DNA of 64,000 nt from an uncultured Roseibium sp. (GCF_963675985.1 NZ_OY780958.1:3968001-4032000), one strand, 5' to 3'; counted from the stretch's first letter, positions 15,781-24,693 are shown. Notes: generated by a model not told the origin, from the sequence alone. A program made the numbers and translations.

Positions 15781-16155
15781 TCAATCCTCGCCGTCTTCTC
15801 CATCTTCGTCGTCATCGTCGCCAGACTTGTCTTCATTGGCAGCGATCTTGGTCACGTTGCCGTTTCCCGCATCGACCATGAAATTGTGCTCGATGCCATC
15901 GGGCGCAAGAATCGTGATCTCATAGTTCGGCACGTCCTTTTCCAGGTTGAACTGGAGTTCGGCAACCTTGCCCGGCTGCGCCGTCTGGGCGGCGCTCATC
16001 GCGTCGGCGGCGGAGAGTTTGGCGTCCGCAAGCGCCTGCATCTCCTGAGCATCGCTGTTGGAATGCCCGGAAGCCAGCGCGATCGTGGCCCCGCCGGCTC
16101 CCATACCGGCACTGACGAGCGCTGCGGCCAGTGCAAGTTTCCTGGTTCTGGTCAT
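15781..16155 (-). CDS. Exported PepSY-domain protein with acidic tail
   Basis: A 124-residue protein with a signal peptide of about 28 residues (KLALAAALVSAGMGAGGATIALA). One PepSY-like domain covers about residues 40-108 (VPNYEITILAPDGIEHNFMVDAGNGNVTKI). It ends in a strongly acidic tail, DDDDEDGEDGED. PepSY proteins are periplasmic and often linked to cation-sensing two-component systems; the acidic tail could bind divalent cations, which is inference. It is divergent from the DUF347-type gene. Two similar 14-bp dyads lie between them. Confidence 0.83.
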   Translation of the reverse strand: MTRTRKLALAAALVSAGMGAGGATIALASGHSNSDAQEMQALADAKLSAADAMSAAQTAQPGKVAELQFNLEKDVPNYEITILAPDGIEHNFMVDAGNGNVTKIAANEDKSGDDDDEDGEDGED

Positions 16156-16249
16156 GGTTTTTTCCTTTCCATTTCAGTCGGGACCGCACCATGCGTGTCC
16201 GCTGAAAGGGAATTTGGCCTGCCCGCTTCACCGGTGCCTTTCGGCGACC

Positions 16250-16263
16250 TTACGGATCGGTAA
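16250..16263. promoter_or_regulatory. Candidate regulator site 1 (TTACGGATCGGTAA)
   Basis: This imperfect 14-bp dyad, TTAC-N6-GTAA, lies in the divergent region between the PepSY and DUF347 genes. A second similar dyad lies exactly 40 bp away, centre to centre. It is a candidate binding site for the OmpR-type regulator encoded at 17402-18079. Confidence 0.4.
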
Positions 16264-16289
16264 ACTCGCCCGCCTGCTCGGCCGGGTTC

Positions 16290-16303
16290 TTACAAATCCG
16301 TAA
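16290..16303. promoter_or_regulatory. Candidate regulator site 2 (TTACAAATCCGTAA)
   Basis: A second TTAC-N6-GTAA dyad, 88 bases upstream of the ATG of the DUF347-type gene. The 40-bp centre distance to site 1 places both on the same helical face, as expected for cooperative dimers. Confidence 0.4.
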
Positions 16304-16390
16304 GAAACCGGAAAAGCGGCGACAAGGATAACCAACGACAACAGCGATGCTTTCAATTCACAGCGCATCCGCGCCCTCTGGAGAAACATC

Positions 16391-17194
16391 ATGTCACATA
16401 TCCTTGAAGCAGAAGCCCGACCCGCAAACTCCGGTTCCGGCCCGATCTACAACCGCGTCCCCCAAGTCACGCCCGACTTCTGGATCGTCAAGCTGCTGGC
16501 TGTGACGGTCGGGGAAACCGCCGCCGATTACATCGCCGTGAACCTCGGCCTCGGGCTCTCCGCCACCTCGGCGATCATGAGCGGGTTCCTGATTGCCGCC
16601 CTTGTCCTGCAATTCGCCCAGCGCAAATACGTGCCCTGGATCTACTGGCTCGCGGTTGTTCTGATCAGTGTCGTGGGCACCTTGATCACAGACAATCTGG
16701 TCGACAATCTCGGCTACAGCCTGGAAAGCACGACGATCGGTTTCTCGATCGCTCTGGCCGCCACATTCGGCCTTTGGTACGCGGTCGAGAAGACGCTCTC
16801 CATCCACAGCATCTATACGTTCCGGCGCGAAGCGTTCTACTGGCTTGCGATCCTGTTCACCTTCGCGCTCGGCACCGCTGCCGGCGACCTCGTCGCGGAA
16901 GGTCTGTCGCTGGGCTATCTGTCGGCCGGCATTGCCTACTCGGCTGTCATCGGCATCATCGCGCTCGCCTATTTCGTGTTCAAGGTGAACGGCATCCTGG
17001 CGTTCTGGCTGGCCTATATCTTCACTCGGCCGATGGGCGCATCGTTCGGCGACCTGCTGTCACAGGCCCGCGCAGATGGCGGCCTGGGCCTCGGCACCAC
17101 CATCACCAGCCTGATCTTCCTGGCCCTGATCGCCCTGGTGGTCGTGTACATGACAAGGTCCCATGACGGCGAGGAATACGCTCGCGGAAAATAG
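16391..17194 (+). CDS. DUF347/COG4705-type integral membrane protein
   Basis: A 267-residue protein with seven to eight predicted membrane helices in four internal repeats. Each repeat has a small-residue/acid motif: VGETAADY, VGTLITDN, LGTAAGDL and GASFGDL. This repeat pattern is that of the DUF347/COG4705 family. Its transported ion or partner is not established to my knowledge; the conserved buried acids would suit cation binding. It lies between a PepSY protein and a two-component system, an arrangement that suggests a shared envelope or metal stimulus. Confidence 0.85.
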   Translation: MSHILEAEARPANSGSGPIYNRVPQVTPDFWIVKLLAVTVGETAADYIAVNLGLGLSATSAIMSGFLIAALVLQFAQRKYVPWIYWLAVVLISVVGTLITDNLVDNLGYSLESTTIGFSIALAATFGLWYAVEKTLSIHSIYTFRREAFYWLAILFTFALGTAAGDLVAEGLSLGYLSAGIAYSAVIGIIALAYFVFKVNGILAFWLAYIFTRPMGASFGDLLSQARADGGLGLGTTITSLIFLALIALVVVYMTRSHDGEEYARGK

Positions 17195-17217
17195 GCAAGC
17201 CGCGGGTCAGGATGCCC

Positions 17218-17244
17218 GTACTCCGGCCTTACCGGCCGGAGTAC
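17218..17244. terminator. Perfect hairpin after the DUF347-type gene
   Basis: An 11-bp perfect stem, GTACTCCGGCC paired with GGCCGGAGTAC around a TTACC loop, lies 23 bases after the stop codon. There is no T-run, so it may be a Rho-assisted terminator or mRNA-stabilising structure rather than a classical intrinsic terminator. Confidence 0.6.
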
Positions 17245-17401
17245 TCCTGTTCCAAATGCCGGCAAAGTCTGATGTAAACCTGGAAGAACCCGATCCCGCC
17301 CTTATTTTCCGAAGTGGAATTGCAGGGCGGGTTGCTACACACCTGATCATGGCCTGGCTGCAGCCCAATTCGACCTGTCAGCATGAACGGAGTATCGACC
17401 G

Positions 17402-18079
17402 GTGAGAATCCTGCTGATCGAAGACGATGAAAAAACCGCCGACTACGTGCGGCGCGGTTTCGGGGAAGCCGGGCATGTCTGCGATGTGGTCACCACCGGC
17501 GCCGACGGTCTTTTCCAGTCGACCCAGTCGGACTACGACGTCATCGTGGCCGACCGGATGCTGCCGGGGCTGGACGGGCTGTCGATGGTCAAGGCGATCC
17601 GTGCGGCAGGTAAAAGGACACCCATCATTTTCCTGACATCGGTCAGCGGTGTCGACGACCGGGTCGAGGGCCTGGAGGCCGGTGGTGACGACTATCTGGT
17701 CAAACCCTTCGCCTTTTCGGAACTGGCGGCCCGTGTTGCCGCGCTCGCCCGCCGCCCCGCGCTCCAGCAGGAACAGACGATCCTGAAGGTGCATGATCTC
17801 CAACTCGACCTGATCCGCCGACGCGTGACACGCGCGGGGCAGGAGATCGACCTGCAACCACGCGAATTCTCCCTGCTTGAAGCGTTGATGCGTGCGGAAG
17901 GGCGCGTTCTGACGCGAACCATGCTGCTCGAACTCGTCTGGGATTTTCATTTCGATCCGCAAACAAGCGTGGTCGAGACCCATATCAGCCGGTTGCGGTC
18001 CAAGATCGACAAGCCTTTCGACGTGCCGCTGCTGCATACCGTCAGAAGCACCGGATACAGCATTCATGCACCGCGCTGA
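17402..18079 (+). CDS. OmpR-family response regulator
   Basis: The 225-residue protein has a receiver domain (acidic pocket IEDDE, phospho-acceptor Asp51 in IVADRMLPGLDG, Thr/Ser in FLTSVSG and the Lys of LVKPFAF) and a winged-helix DNA-binding domain ending in HTVRSTGYSIHAP. The GTG start at 17402 has ACGGAG upstream. Its 3' end overlaps the histidine kinase start by 14 bases, so the pair is co-translated. With PepSY and DUF347-type genes next to it, regulation of that locus is the simplest hypothesis. Confidence 0.93.
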   Translation: MRILLIEDDEKTADYVRRGFGEAGHVCDVVTTGADGLFQSTQSDYDVIVADRMLPGLDGLSMVKAIRAAGKRTPIIFLTSVSGVDDRVEGLEAGGDDYLVKPFAFSELAARVAALARRPALQQEQTILKVHDLQLDLIRRRVTRAGQEIDLQPREFSLLEALMRAEGRVLTRTMLLELVWDFHFDPQTSVVETHISRLRSKIDKPFDVPLLHTVRSTGYSIHAPR

Positions 18080-19430
18080 TCTTTTCCGCAGCAGCGGGTT
18101 CCGGATCGCTATTCTGTATACCGGCCTGTTTCTGGTTGGCGCAGTCATTGCCGGAGCGACCTCCTACCTCATCATCCGCCAGGAACTCGTGCTGCGCCAC
18201 GACCGGTCTGTGGAACAGGACTATCGATTTTTCGAGGGCATCTACCAGGCCGGCGGCAGAGCCGATCTGATCGAAACAGCAAAGATGCAGGCGATAGCTG
18301 CCCGGCCCGATGACAAGGTGATCCTGCTGCTGGACGAAGCCGGAGCCAAGCTCTCCGGGAATGTGAACCCGGTCGCCGGGCTGCCGAAATCCGGTGAGGT
18401 TTCAGCTGCGCGTCTGGGTCTGAACGGCGACTACGACTATCTCGTCATCAAACGGAAGCTTGGCGACGTTACCGTGATTGTCGGCAGCAGCGGTGAAGAC
18501 GTCAGCGAAGTTGAAGAGGTCTTCTTTCAGGGCGCATTCTGGGCGGCTCTGCTTCTGGTCGCCATTTCCCTTTCCGGGGGACTGGCCCTGGCGGTGCGAA
18601 TGAACGGCCGCATTAGGGAGATCCGGCATGCCCTGAAGGAGGTCGCGGACGGCAGGTTCGACATTCGCATGCCGAAAAGCAATGCAGGCGATGACATCGA
18701 CCGCTTGACGGCCCTGGTCGACAGCACGATTGCCCGGCTCGGCAAAGCGGTCGATATCAACCGCCAGATCACCACCGACATCGCCCACGACCTCAAGACC
18801 CCGATGAACCGGCTTCGGATCGAAATCGAGGATGCGCTCGCCCGCAGTGAAGACGGGCTGCCCGTTACCGACCAGCTTTCGGCAATGGAAAAAGAGACGT
18901 CCGGCATTCTTGCGACATTCGACGCCCTGCTTCGCATTGCCCAGATCGAAAGCGGCGCGCGCAAAGCCCGTTTCGAACCGGTGAACCTGACCGCTCTCCT
19001 GTCCGATGTCGTCGAGCTCTACGACGCCCATGCGGAGGAAACGGGCGCACGCCTCTCCCTTGAGATCCCCGCCGATCTGCCGACAGTGCCCGGCGACCGT
19101 GAACTGCTGGCCCAACTCTTCGCCAACCTCATCGACAATGGACTGAAGCATGGCGGGAAGACGCCCACGATCGGCATTATCGCTGAGGCCGATGCGCAGG
19201 AAGTGACCGTTCGGGTCGCAGACAACGGCCCTGGCATTCCGTTGGAAGACAGGGAAACGGTCTTCCAACGGCTCTACCGGCTGGAAAAAAGCCGGACAAC
19301 CGCCGGCACCGGTCTCGGCCTGAGCCTGGTGAAAGCGATCGCCGATCTCCATGACGCGGGCATCACGCTGGAAAATGCCGAGCCCGGTCTGGCCGTCATC
19401 ATCCGCTTCCCGGGATCGCAACCGCGCTGA
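18066..19430 (+). CDS. Sensor histidine kinase (HAMP, HisKA, HATPase)
   Basis: The 454-residue classical kinase has TM1 at about residues 12-34, a periplasmic sensor of about 120 residues, TM2 at about 155-178, a HAMP domain, a HisKA H-box (DIAHDLKTPMNRLRIEIED) and HATPase boxes: N (NLIDNGLKHG), G1 (VADNGPGIP) and G2 (GTGLGLSLVKAI). It should phosphorylate the regulator encoded just upstream. The periplasmic domain has no motif I can name, so the stimulus is unknown. Confidence 0.93.
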   Translation: MHRADLFRSSGFRIAILYTGLFLVGAVIAGATSYLIIRQELVLRHDRSVEQDYRFFEGIYQAGGRADLIETAKMQAIAARPDDKVILLLDEAGAKLSGNVNPVAGLPKSGEVSAARLGLNGDYDYLVIKRKLGDVTVIVGSSGEDVSEVEEVFFQGAFWAALLLVAISLSGGLALAVRMNGRIREIRHALKEVADGRFDIRMPKSNAGDDIDRLTALVDSTIARLGKAVDINRQITTDIAHDLKTPMNRLRIEIEDALARSEDGLPVTDQLSAMEKETSGILATFDALLRIAQIESGARKARFEPVNLTALLSDVVELYDAHAEETGARLSLEIPADLPTVPGDRELLAQLFANLIDNGLKHGGKTPTIGIIAEADAQEVTVRVADNGPGIPLEDRETVFQRLYRLEKSRTTAGTGLGLSLVKAIADLHDAGITLENAEPGLAVIIRFPGSQPR

Positions 19431-19499
19431 ATCAAGACCCCGCGGGGATTGGCATCGCTAGAGCGGAATACTCAGGCCCTCAATCCGAACGACGCAAGC

Positions 19500-19754
19500 C
19501 TATTCCACGCCGCCCATCGATTTCGCCTGATCGATCAGGTCCTGGCACACGGCTTCATTGCCCTGGCGGTGCGCCTCGTAGGCTTTTTGCAGAAGGGCGC
19601 GCATCTGATTGCCGGTCTCGAAATCGATTCCGTTGCTGTCGGCCCGCCCGAGGGTCGCCTCCACCTTGTCAATATCCGCTTTACAATCTGCAAAGGCGAA
19701 CGTCGGCGTGACGATCATTACGGCCGCGGCCAGCAGAAGTCTTGTCGAACGCAT
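19500..19754 (-). CDS. Small exported protein of unknown function
   Basis: An 84-residue protein with a clear signal peptide (MRSTRLLLAAAVMIVTPTFAFA). The mature helical part of about 62 residues contains two Cys, one just after the cleavage site and one near the end (EAVCQDLIDQ), which may form a disulfide. I prefer the ATG at 19754 to one at 19784 because it begins the signal peptide directly. It converges with the sensor kinase. I do not recognise a family. Confidence 0.72.
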   Translation of the reverse strand: MRSTRLLLAAAVMIVTPTFAFADCKADIDKVEATLGRADSNGIDFETGNQMRALLQKAYEAHRQGNEAVCQDLIDQAKSMGGVE

Positions 19755-19852
19755 TGTATTCTCCTTTTGGTTCACCCTACTCAAAAAGGTCTGAATATCC
19801 TGCGCTTGGCATTATACGCCAGATCCGATTCGCGTTTCGGGTTCTCCATTTC

Positions 19853-21028
19853 CTAAAGCACCCGCTCGCCCTGCCTCAAGACCGTTTTCAGATAAGGATG
19901 GCCGCCATGGAGGCCGACGTGCAGCAGGTCGGCGCGCTTTCCGAGGGCGATTTCGCCGCGGTCGGTCAGACCGGCCGCGTCCGCCGGCGCCTTGGAGGCC
20001 ATGCGAACCGCCGCCGGCAGATCCTCCCCGAAAGTCTCCGCCTCCCCGATCAGAAAGACGGCGTCCAATAGCGAGCGCGGGACGTAGTCCGACGCCAGGA
20101 TGTCGACCAGCCCTTCCGCCATCAGGTCCGCGACGGCGACATTGCCCGACTGGGATCCGCCGCGCAGGACGTTCGGGGCGCCGCCGACCGTGATCATGCC
20201 GGTTTTCCGGGCAAGCCGGGCGGCCTCGAGACTGCAGGGGAATTCGGAAATGGCAATGCCTTCGGCGAGCGCCAGATCGATGTGTTCCGGATCGGTGTCG
20301 TCATGGCTCAGGAGCGGCAGGCCATGGTCATGGGCCATGCGGACGACGGCGGGGCGGACCGCGGCGCTGATCTCGTCGGAAAAATTCAAAAGCTCCTGCG
20401 TGTCGCGCTCGACCACCGAACGCGGCAGGCCGGTATCTGCCATGCGCCGCTGCATGTAGCCTTCCACATCTTTGCTCTGGCGCCGGCCGGGCAGATGCTC
20501 CATGACCGAAATCACCCGGACGATGTCGCGTGCGATGTTTTCCTCCACCAGCCTTGCGGATTCCGGATCGGTGATTTCGCAGCGCAGATGGACCAGATGC
20601 TCGGCGCGCAGCATGCCGGCGTTCCGGGTCGTCTCAAGCGCCTCGATCATCGGCCCCAGGATTTCCCGGCGCTCCGGGTTCTTGAGTGTCGCGCCGACGC
20701 ACAGGCTGTCGAACACCGTGGTCACACCGCCGCCGATGATCTGAGCGTCATGGGCGAGTGCTGCCCGTACCGGATCCCAGCGCACATGGGCGCGCGGATA
20801 AAGATGCTTTTCGAAATGATCGGTGTGAATGTCGACCAGGCCCGGCAGCAGGTAATCGCCGTCCAGGTCGATCCCGCCCCGAGGCGCCACCCCGGTATCG
20901 ATAGCGGCGATCCTGCCGGCGCTCACGGCGACATGCCCGGTGACGACTTCGTCGGCAAGAACCAGCCGCGCATTCTTGAAAACGGCAGAGCCCCCTCCGG
21001 TCCGGTTCGATTGCTGCGCGATGTTCAT
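19853..21028 (-). CDS. phnM: Alpha-D-ribose 1-methylphosphonate 5-triphosphate diphosphatase
   Basis: The 391-residue amidohydrolase-family protein is of PhnM type: metal motif VDIHTDHFEKHLYPR, GVTTVFDSLCVGA, the catalytic-site HDDTDPEHIDLA and the C-terminal IALGKRADLL. In the C-P lyase pathway PhnM releases pyrophosphate from the triphosphate intermediate to give ribose-1-methylphosphonate-5-phosphate. The ATG at 21028 has GGACAAGG just upstream; the frame remains open for 270 more codons upstream without protein-like sequence. No other phn gene is in the window, so it is either part of a scattered pathway or has another pyrophosphohydrolase role. Confidence 0.9.
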   Translation of the reverse strand: MNIAQQSNRTGGGSAVFKNARLVLADEVVTGHVAVSAGRIAAIDTGVAPRGGIDLDGDYLLPGLVDIHTDHFEKHLYPRAHVRWDPVRAALAHDAQIIGGGVTTVFDSLCVGATLKNPERREILGPMIEALETTRNAGMLRAEHLVHLRCEITDPESARLVEENIARDIVRVISVMEHLPGRRQSKDVEGYMQRRMADTGLPRSVVERDTQELLNFSDEISAAVRPAVVRMAHDHGLPLLSHDDTDPEHIDLALAEGIAISEFPCSLEAARLARKTGMITVGGAPNVLRGGSQSGNVAVADLMAEGLVDILASDYVPRSLLDAVFLIGEAETFGEDLPAAVRMASKAPADAAGLTDRGEIALGKRADLLHVGLHGGHPYLKTVLRQGERVL

Positions 21029-21367
21029 CCTTGTCCCCTTCCCGGTCATCGCCCTCCGGAACGGATCCGGACCGGCCACAGCCTCTTTGGATTTGCAAAT
21101 ATCGGCGGGCACAATCGCCTGATTGGATGACAGTTGTTGCACAGGGTTCACAAAATATCCTGCCGGGTTCGCTCGACAGTGGACAACAAGCCGGCATATT
21201 CGAGCGCCGCGAACAGGCGACACCCTCACGAAACCGTGACCCCTTTTCGCGCGCGCGCCCGGCCCTCCCGGCTCGGAATCGCGCGCGGACGCCCTATTAT
21301 CAGGGTTAAGCCGCGCCCGGTCCCGATCACGAGACCGGACAGCCTGAACCCGATGGGAGACGTTTCG

Positions 21368-21862
21368 ATGACCCAAGACCTGATCACCCGTCGCCGCCTC
21401 CTCGCCGCCGGCGGAGCCGTCATGGCGACCGGGCTCCTTGTTCCCGTCAGCCGCGTTCCGGCCAGCGCAAAAGGCGTGGCGCCGACGCCCTCCATGCGCG
21501 GCGGGTCCAACAACTACCGGCCCGGCGCCCCGATCGTGGACCGGATCGGCGGCGGAGGCTTCCTCATGACGGGCACGGTGCGGCGCGCGGGCGACGGTGC
21601 GCCGCTTAGCCATCAGCGCATTCAGATCTGGGCGCATACGACCGAAGGCCACGAGCGGGACCCGCAGAGCCACGGGGCGACGCTCACGGACGAAAACGGG
21701 GTCTTCCGCATGGAGATGCCGCAGATCGTGCCGGCCTTCGGCCAGCCGCACGGGCACCTCGCCTATGACAGCGGCGATTTCGAGACCGTCTTCCTCCGTC
21801 CCGTGATGGCAAGTTCGAAGGACACCCGCCTGGAGGCGCATTTCGTCCTTCAGCCGGCCTGA
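21368..21862 (+). CDS. Tat-exported transthyretin/intradiol-dioxygenase-like protein
   Basis: A 164-residue protein with a twin-arginine signal (ITRRRLLAAGGAVMATGLL). The beta-sandwich of the transthyretin-like/intradiol dioxygenase superfamily follows (GTVRRAGDGAPLSHQRIQIW, ATLTDENGVFRMEMP). The Tyr/His iron ligands of true dioxygenases are not obviously all present, so enzymatic activity is doubtful. GGGAGA lies 8 bases before the ATG at 21368. It is followed 20 bases later by a ferric-reductase-like membrane protein; export of a folded, perhaps metal-loaded protein fits that pairing. Confidence 0.75.
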   Translation: MTQDLITRRRLLAAGGAVMATGLLVPVSRVPASAKGVAPTPSMRGGSNNYRPGAPIVDRIGGGGFLMTGTVRRAGDGAPLSHQRIQIWAHTTEGHERDPQSHGATLTDENGVFRMEMPQIVPAFGQPHGHLAYDSGDFETVFLRPVMASSKDTRLEAHFVLQPA

Positions 21863-21882
21863 GCGGAGCGGAACCAGCGGAC

Positions 21883-22494
21883 ATGAAACGGGCCCGCTCG
21901 CCCCTGATCTGGGCCGCTCTTGCGGCCGCCGTCGCCGCGCCCATCGCCGCCGCGGCGGCCAGCCCCCTGCTTGCCTGGCGCGATCCGGTCTACATTACGG
22001 CCGGGTTCGCCGGCATTGCCGCGATGGCGCTCATGCTTGTCCAGCCCCTGCTGGCCGGCGGCTATCTGCCGGGCCTGCCCGCGACACGCGGGCGGTTCTT
22101 ACACCGCTGGACCGGGGCCGTGCTGGTCGCGGCGGTGGTTGTCCATGTCGCGGGCCTGTGGATCACCAGCCCGCCGGACGTCATCGACGCGCTTCTGTTC
22201 CGCTCACCGACGCCCTTCTCCGCCTGGGGCGTGATCGCCATGGGAGCCCTGTTCCTCGCCGCCCTTCTCGTGGCCCTGCGACAAAAGCTCCGCCTCAGGC
22301 CGCGGACCTGGCGCTTTGCCCACACCTCCCTCGTCATGGTGGCCGCGCTTGGAAGCGTGGTTCATGCCCTTTTGATCGAGGGCACGATGGAGACCGTGTC
22401 CAAGGTTGTGCTGTGCGCGCTGGTGCTCATGGCGACAGCGAAGGTCGCGTTCGATCTCAGGGTATGGGCTCTCCGGCCACGCCGGGGCTCCTGA
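21883..22494 (+). CDS. Ferric-reductase-like transmembrane heme protein
   Basis: A 203-residue protein with about six membrane helices. Paired His residues suit bis-heme coordination: RFLHRW and VVVHVAG in the third and fourth helices, WRFAHTS and VVHALL in later ones. This is the cytochrome-b-like ferric reductase/YedZ-type fold. It would pass electrons across the inner membrane. It is in an apparent two-gene operon with the Tat-exported transthyretin-like protein, the likely periplasmic partner. Confidence 0.78.
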   Translation: MKRARSPLIWAALAAAVAAPIAAAAASPLLAWRDPVYITAGFAGIAAMALMLVQPLLAGGYLPGLPATRGRFLHRWTGAVLVAAVVVHVAGLWITSPPDVIDALLFRSPTPFSAWGVIAMGALFLAALLVALRQKLRLRPRTWRFAHTSLVMVAALGSVVHALLIEGTMETVSKVVLCALVLMATAKVAFDLRVWALRPRRGS

Positions 22495-22977
22495 GACGGC
22501 CCGCAGCGAGGCGATCGGGTGTTGCCCTGCCCCTCTCTGTCCACCCTGACGACCTCAACCGCATAAGGAAGGGCGCGCATTTTATCGCTTCGGTCCGTAC
22601 TGCGTATTTTTACCGTTGGCATTCTCGGAAAGGATCATTCGTCCCTTCGGCTTGGCGTGCGACACGCCGGCGGTCGGGCAGTCGGTCCGTGCTGCTTCCA
22701 CGGCCGTCTCCGATTTTCAGGCCACAATGACGATACAACTTCGGGTCGGGCTTGCGGATCAGGCAGGCCTCCTGAACATCAAAGGCGGCGCCGAGAACGA
22801 TGAAACTTGCCGCTACGGCAGCCCTTCTACCGATCCCTTGACGCTCGGCTGTTCCGGGCAAGTCCTTGTTACACAAATTTAATTCGAATCGCATCTTGGT
22901 AAATAACACGTGATTCAAGATGAGGCGTCTCGATTGTCTCACGTCGAACAAGATGGCTAATATATTGGAGCCGACTC
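22495..22977. other. 483-base intergenic region upstream of the chemoreceptor
   Basis: The left half is GC rich and the last 120 bases are A+T rich, as expected for the promoter of the chemoreceptor gene. An open frame on the minus strand (22610-22951) has a short hydrophobic run but no start signal and no recognisable family. A plus-strand frame has equally weak support. I see nothing here that I can call a gene. Confidence 0.4.
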
Positions 22978-24669
22978 ATGAAATTGTCTTCCATCAGAAC
23001 TAAACCAAAAATACTTATTGGTATCTCCATTCCCCTGATTCTGTTGATGATCCTGGGCGGTGTCGCCCTGAACAGCATCAGCAGAATTACGCAGACTTCC
23101 GAGCGGGTGAGCCACACCTACGAAGTTCTCAACAAAGCCCAGGGCATTATCGGTTCGGCCGTCGACATGGAAACCGGCATGCGCGGCTTTCTGCTGGCCG
23201 GGAAGGAAGAATTTCTGGATCCCTATAAAGCCGGGCAGAAAACGACGTACGAAGGCATCGAGGCGTTACAGAAGACCGTTTCCGACAATCCAAAACAAGT
23301 TGCACGCCTGGGCGAAATCGAGACGACCCTGAAGGACTGGCAAGCCAAAGTCACCGAACCGGCGATCGCCTTGCGTCGGGAGGTCGGCACCTCCAGGACC
23401 ATGGACGACATTGCACAGCTTGTCGGCGAAGCGCGCGGCAAGATCTATTTCGACAAGTTCCGCGGGTTGATCGCAGATTTCATGGCCGAAGAAGCAAGCC
23501 TCATGGAAGCCCGCCAGCAGCAAAAATTCGAGATTGAATCCAACACCCAGGTCGTGATCCTCGGCGGCATCGTCATCGCGATTGTCCTTGGCGGCGGGTT
23601 GGGCTGGTTCATCGGCAACGGCATCGCCAGGCCGATCGGTCAGATGACGACGGCGATGTCCGAACTCGCCAACGGCGACAAGACAGTTGACGTTCCCGGC
23701 AGGAACCGGCGCGATGAAATCGGCGAAATGGCAGAGGCCGTCCAGGTGTTCAAGGACAACATGATCAAGGCCGACGAAATGGCTGCCCGGGAAGCGGAGG
23801 AGGTGAAGGCACGCGAGGAGCGGGCCAGGCGGATCGAGCAGATCACGCAGGACTTCGACGCAACCGTGTCGGAACTGCTGGGCGCGGTCGCAGGCGCCTC
23901 AACGGAAATGGAAAGCACGGCGCATTCCATGTCGAACATCGCCAATGACACAAACCAGCGGGCGACGACCGTTGCAAGTGCTGCCGAACAGGCATCCGCC
24001 AACGTGCAGACCGTCGCAACGGCGACCGAAGAGCTGACAAGCTCCATTCAGGAAATCGCCCGTCAGGTGGATCAGTCCTCGTCGATTGCCGGCAATGCCG
24101 TGTCTCAGGCGGATCAGACCGACAAGCAGGTTCAGGGCCTTGCCCTGGCGGCCCAGAAAATCGGCGACGTGATCAGCCTGATCTCCGATATTGCGGAACA
24201 GACCAACCTGCTTGCCCTGAACGCCACGATCGAGGCGGCACGCGCGGGCGATGCCGGCAAGGGCTTTGCGGTCGTTGCCGCCGAAGTCAAGGAGCTGGCC
24301 AGCCAGACCGCCAAGGCGACCGAGGATATCGGCCAGCAGATCAGCGCCATTCAAAGCGAAACCGATGATGCGGTCTCCGCCATTCAGGCGATCGCGAAAA
24401 CGATCGGCGAAATGAACGACATCGCGACCAGCATCGCCTCCGCGGTTGAAGAGCAGACGTCCGCAACGGGCGAAATCGCCCGAAACGTCGAGCAGGCGGC
24501 GGCCGGCACCGAGGAGGTGACCGGAAACATCCTGGAGGTCACCCGGGCGGCAAGCGAAACCGGAACCGCCGCGACCCAGGTCACGGCAACCGCGAGCGAG
24601 CTCAGCAGCAAATCCGAGATGCTCAAGACCCAGGTCGAGACATTCCTTTCCCAGGTGCGCGCCGCCTGA
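22978..24669 (+). CDS. Methyl-accepting chemotaxis protein with CHASE3 sensor
   Basis: A 563-residue chemoreceptor: TM1 at about residues 10-33, a CHASE3-type all-helical periplasmic domain (about 38-182, with VDMETGMRGFLLAGKEEFLDPY), TM2 at about 186-208, HAMP at about 209-262 (IARPIGQMTTAMSELANGD), and a cytoplasmic signalling domain whose hairpin tip reads ISDIAEQTNLLALNATIEAA, binding CheA and CheW. The protein ends without a CheR/CheB-tethering pentapeptide. The ligand is unknown. A strong terminator follows. Confidence 0.95.
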   Translation: MKLSSIRTKPKILIGISIPLILLMILGGVALNSISRITQTSERVSHTYEVLNKAQGIIGSAVDMETGMRGFLLAGKEEFLDPYKAGQKTTYEGIEALQKTVSDNPKQVARLGEIETTLKDWQAKVTEPAIALRREVGTSRTMDDIAQLVGEARGKIYFDKFRGLIADFMAEEASLMEARQQQKFEIESNTQVVILGGIVIAIVLGGGLGWFIGNGIARPIGQMTTAMSELANGDKTVDVPGRNRRDEIGEMAEAVQVFKDNMIKADEMAAREAEEVKAREERARRIEQITQDFDATVSELLGAVAGASTEMESTAHSMSNIANDTNQRATTVASAAEQASANVQTVATATEELTSSIQEIARQVDQSSSIAGNAVSQADQTDKQVQGLALAAQKIGDVISLISDIAEQTNLLALNATIEAARAGDAGKGFAVVAAEVKELASQTAKATEDIGQQISAIQSETDDAVSAIQAIAKTIGEMNDIATSIASAVEEQTSATGEIARNVEQAAAGTEEVTGNILEVTRAASETGTAATQVTATASELSSKSEMLKTQVETFLSQVRAA

Positions 24670-24693
24670 TCCAAAAGGCAAAATCCCGAAATG

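Noticed and set aside
21029..21841. Long N-terminal extension of PhnM
   Set aside because: The frame is open, but the translation is low-complexity Arg/Ala/Gly typical of antisense to a GC-rich gene (the Tat protein), and a good ribosome-binding site precedes 21028.
22610..22951. Possible small gene on the minus strand upstream of the chemoreceptor
   Set aside because: It begins in an A+T-rich promoter-like region, has no ribosome-binding site, and the translation is Arg-rich and unlike any family I know.
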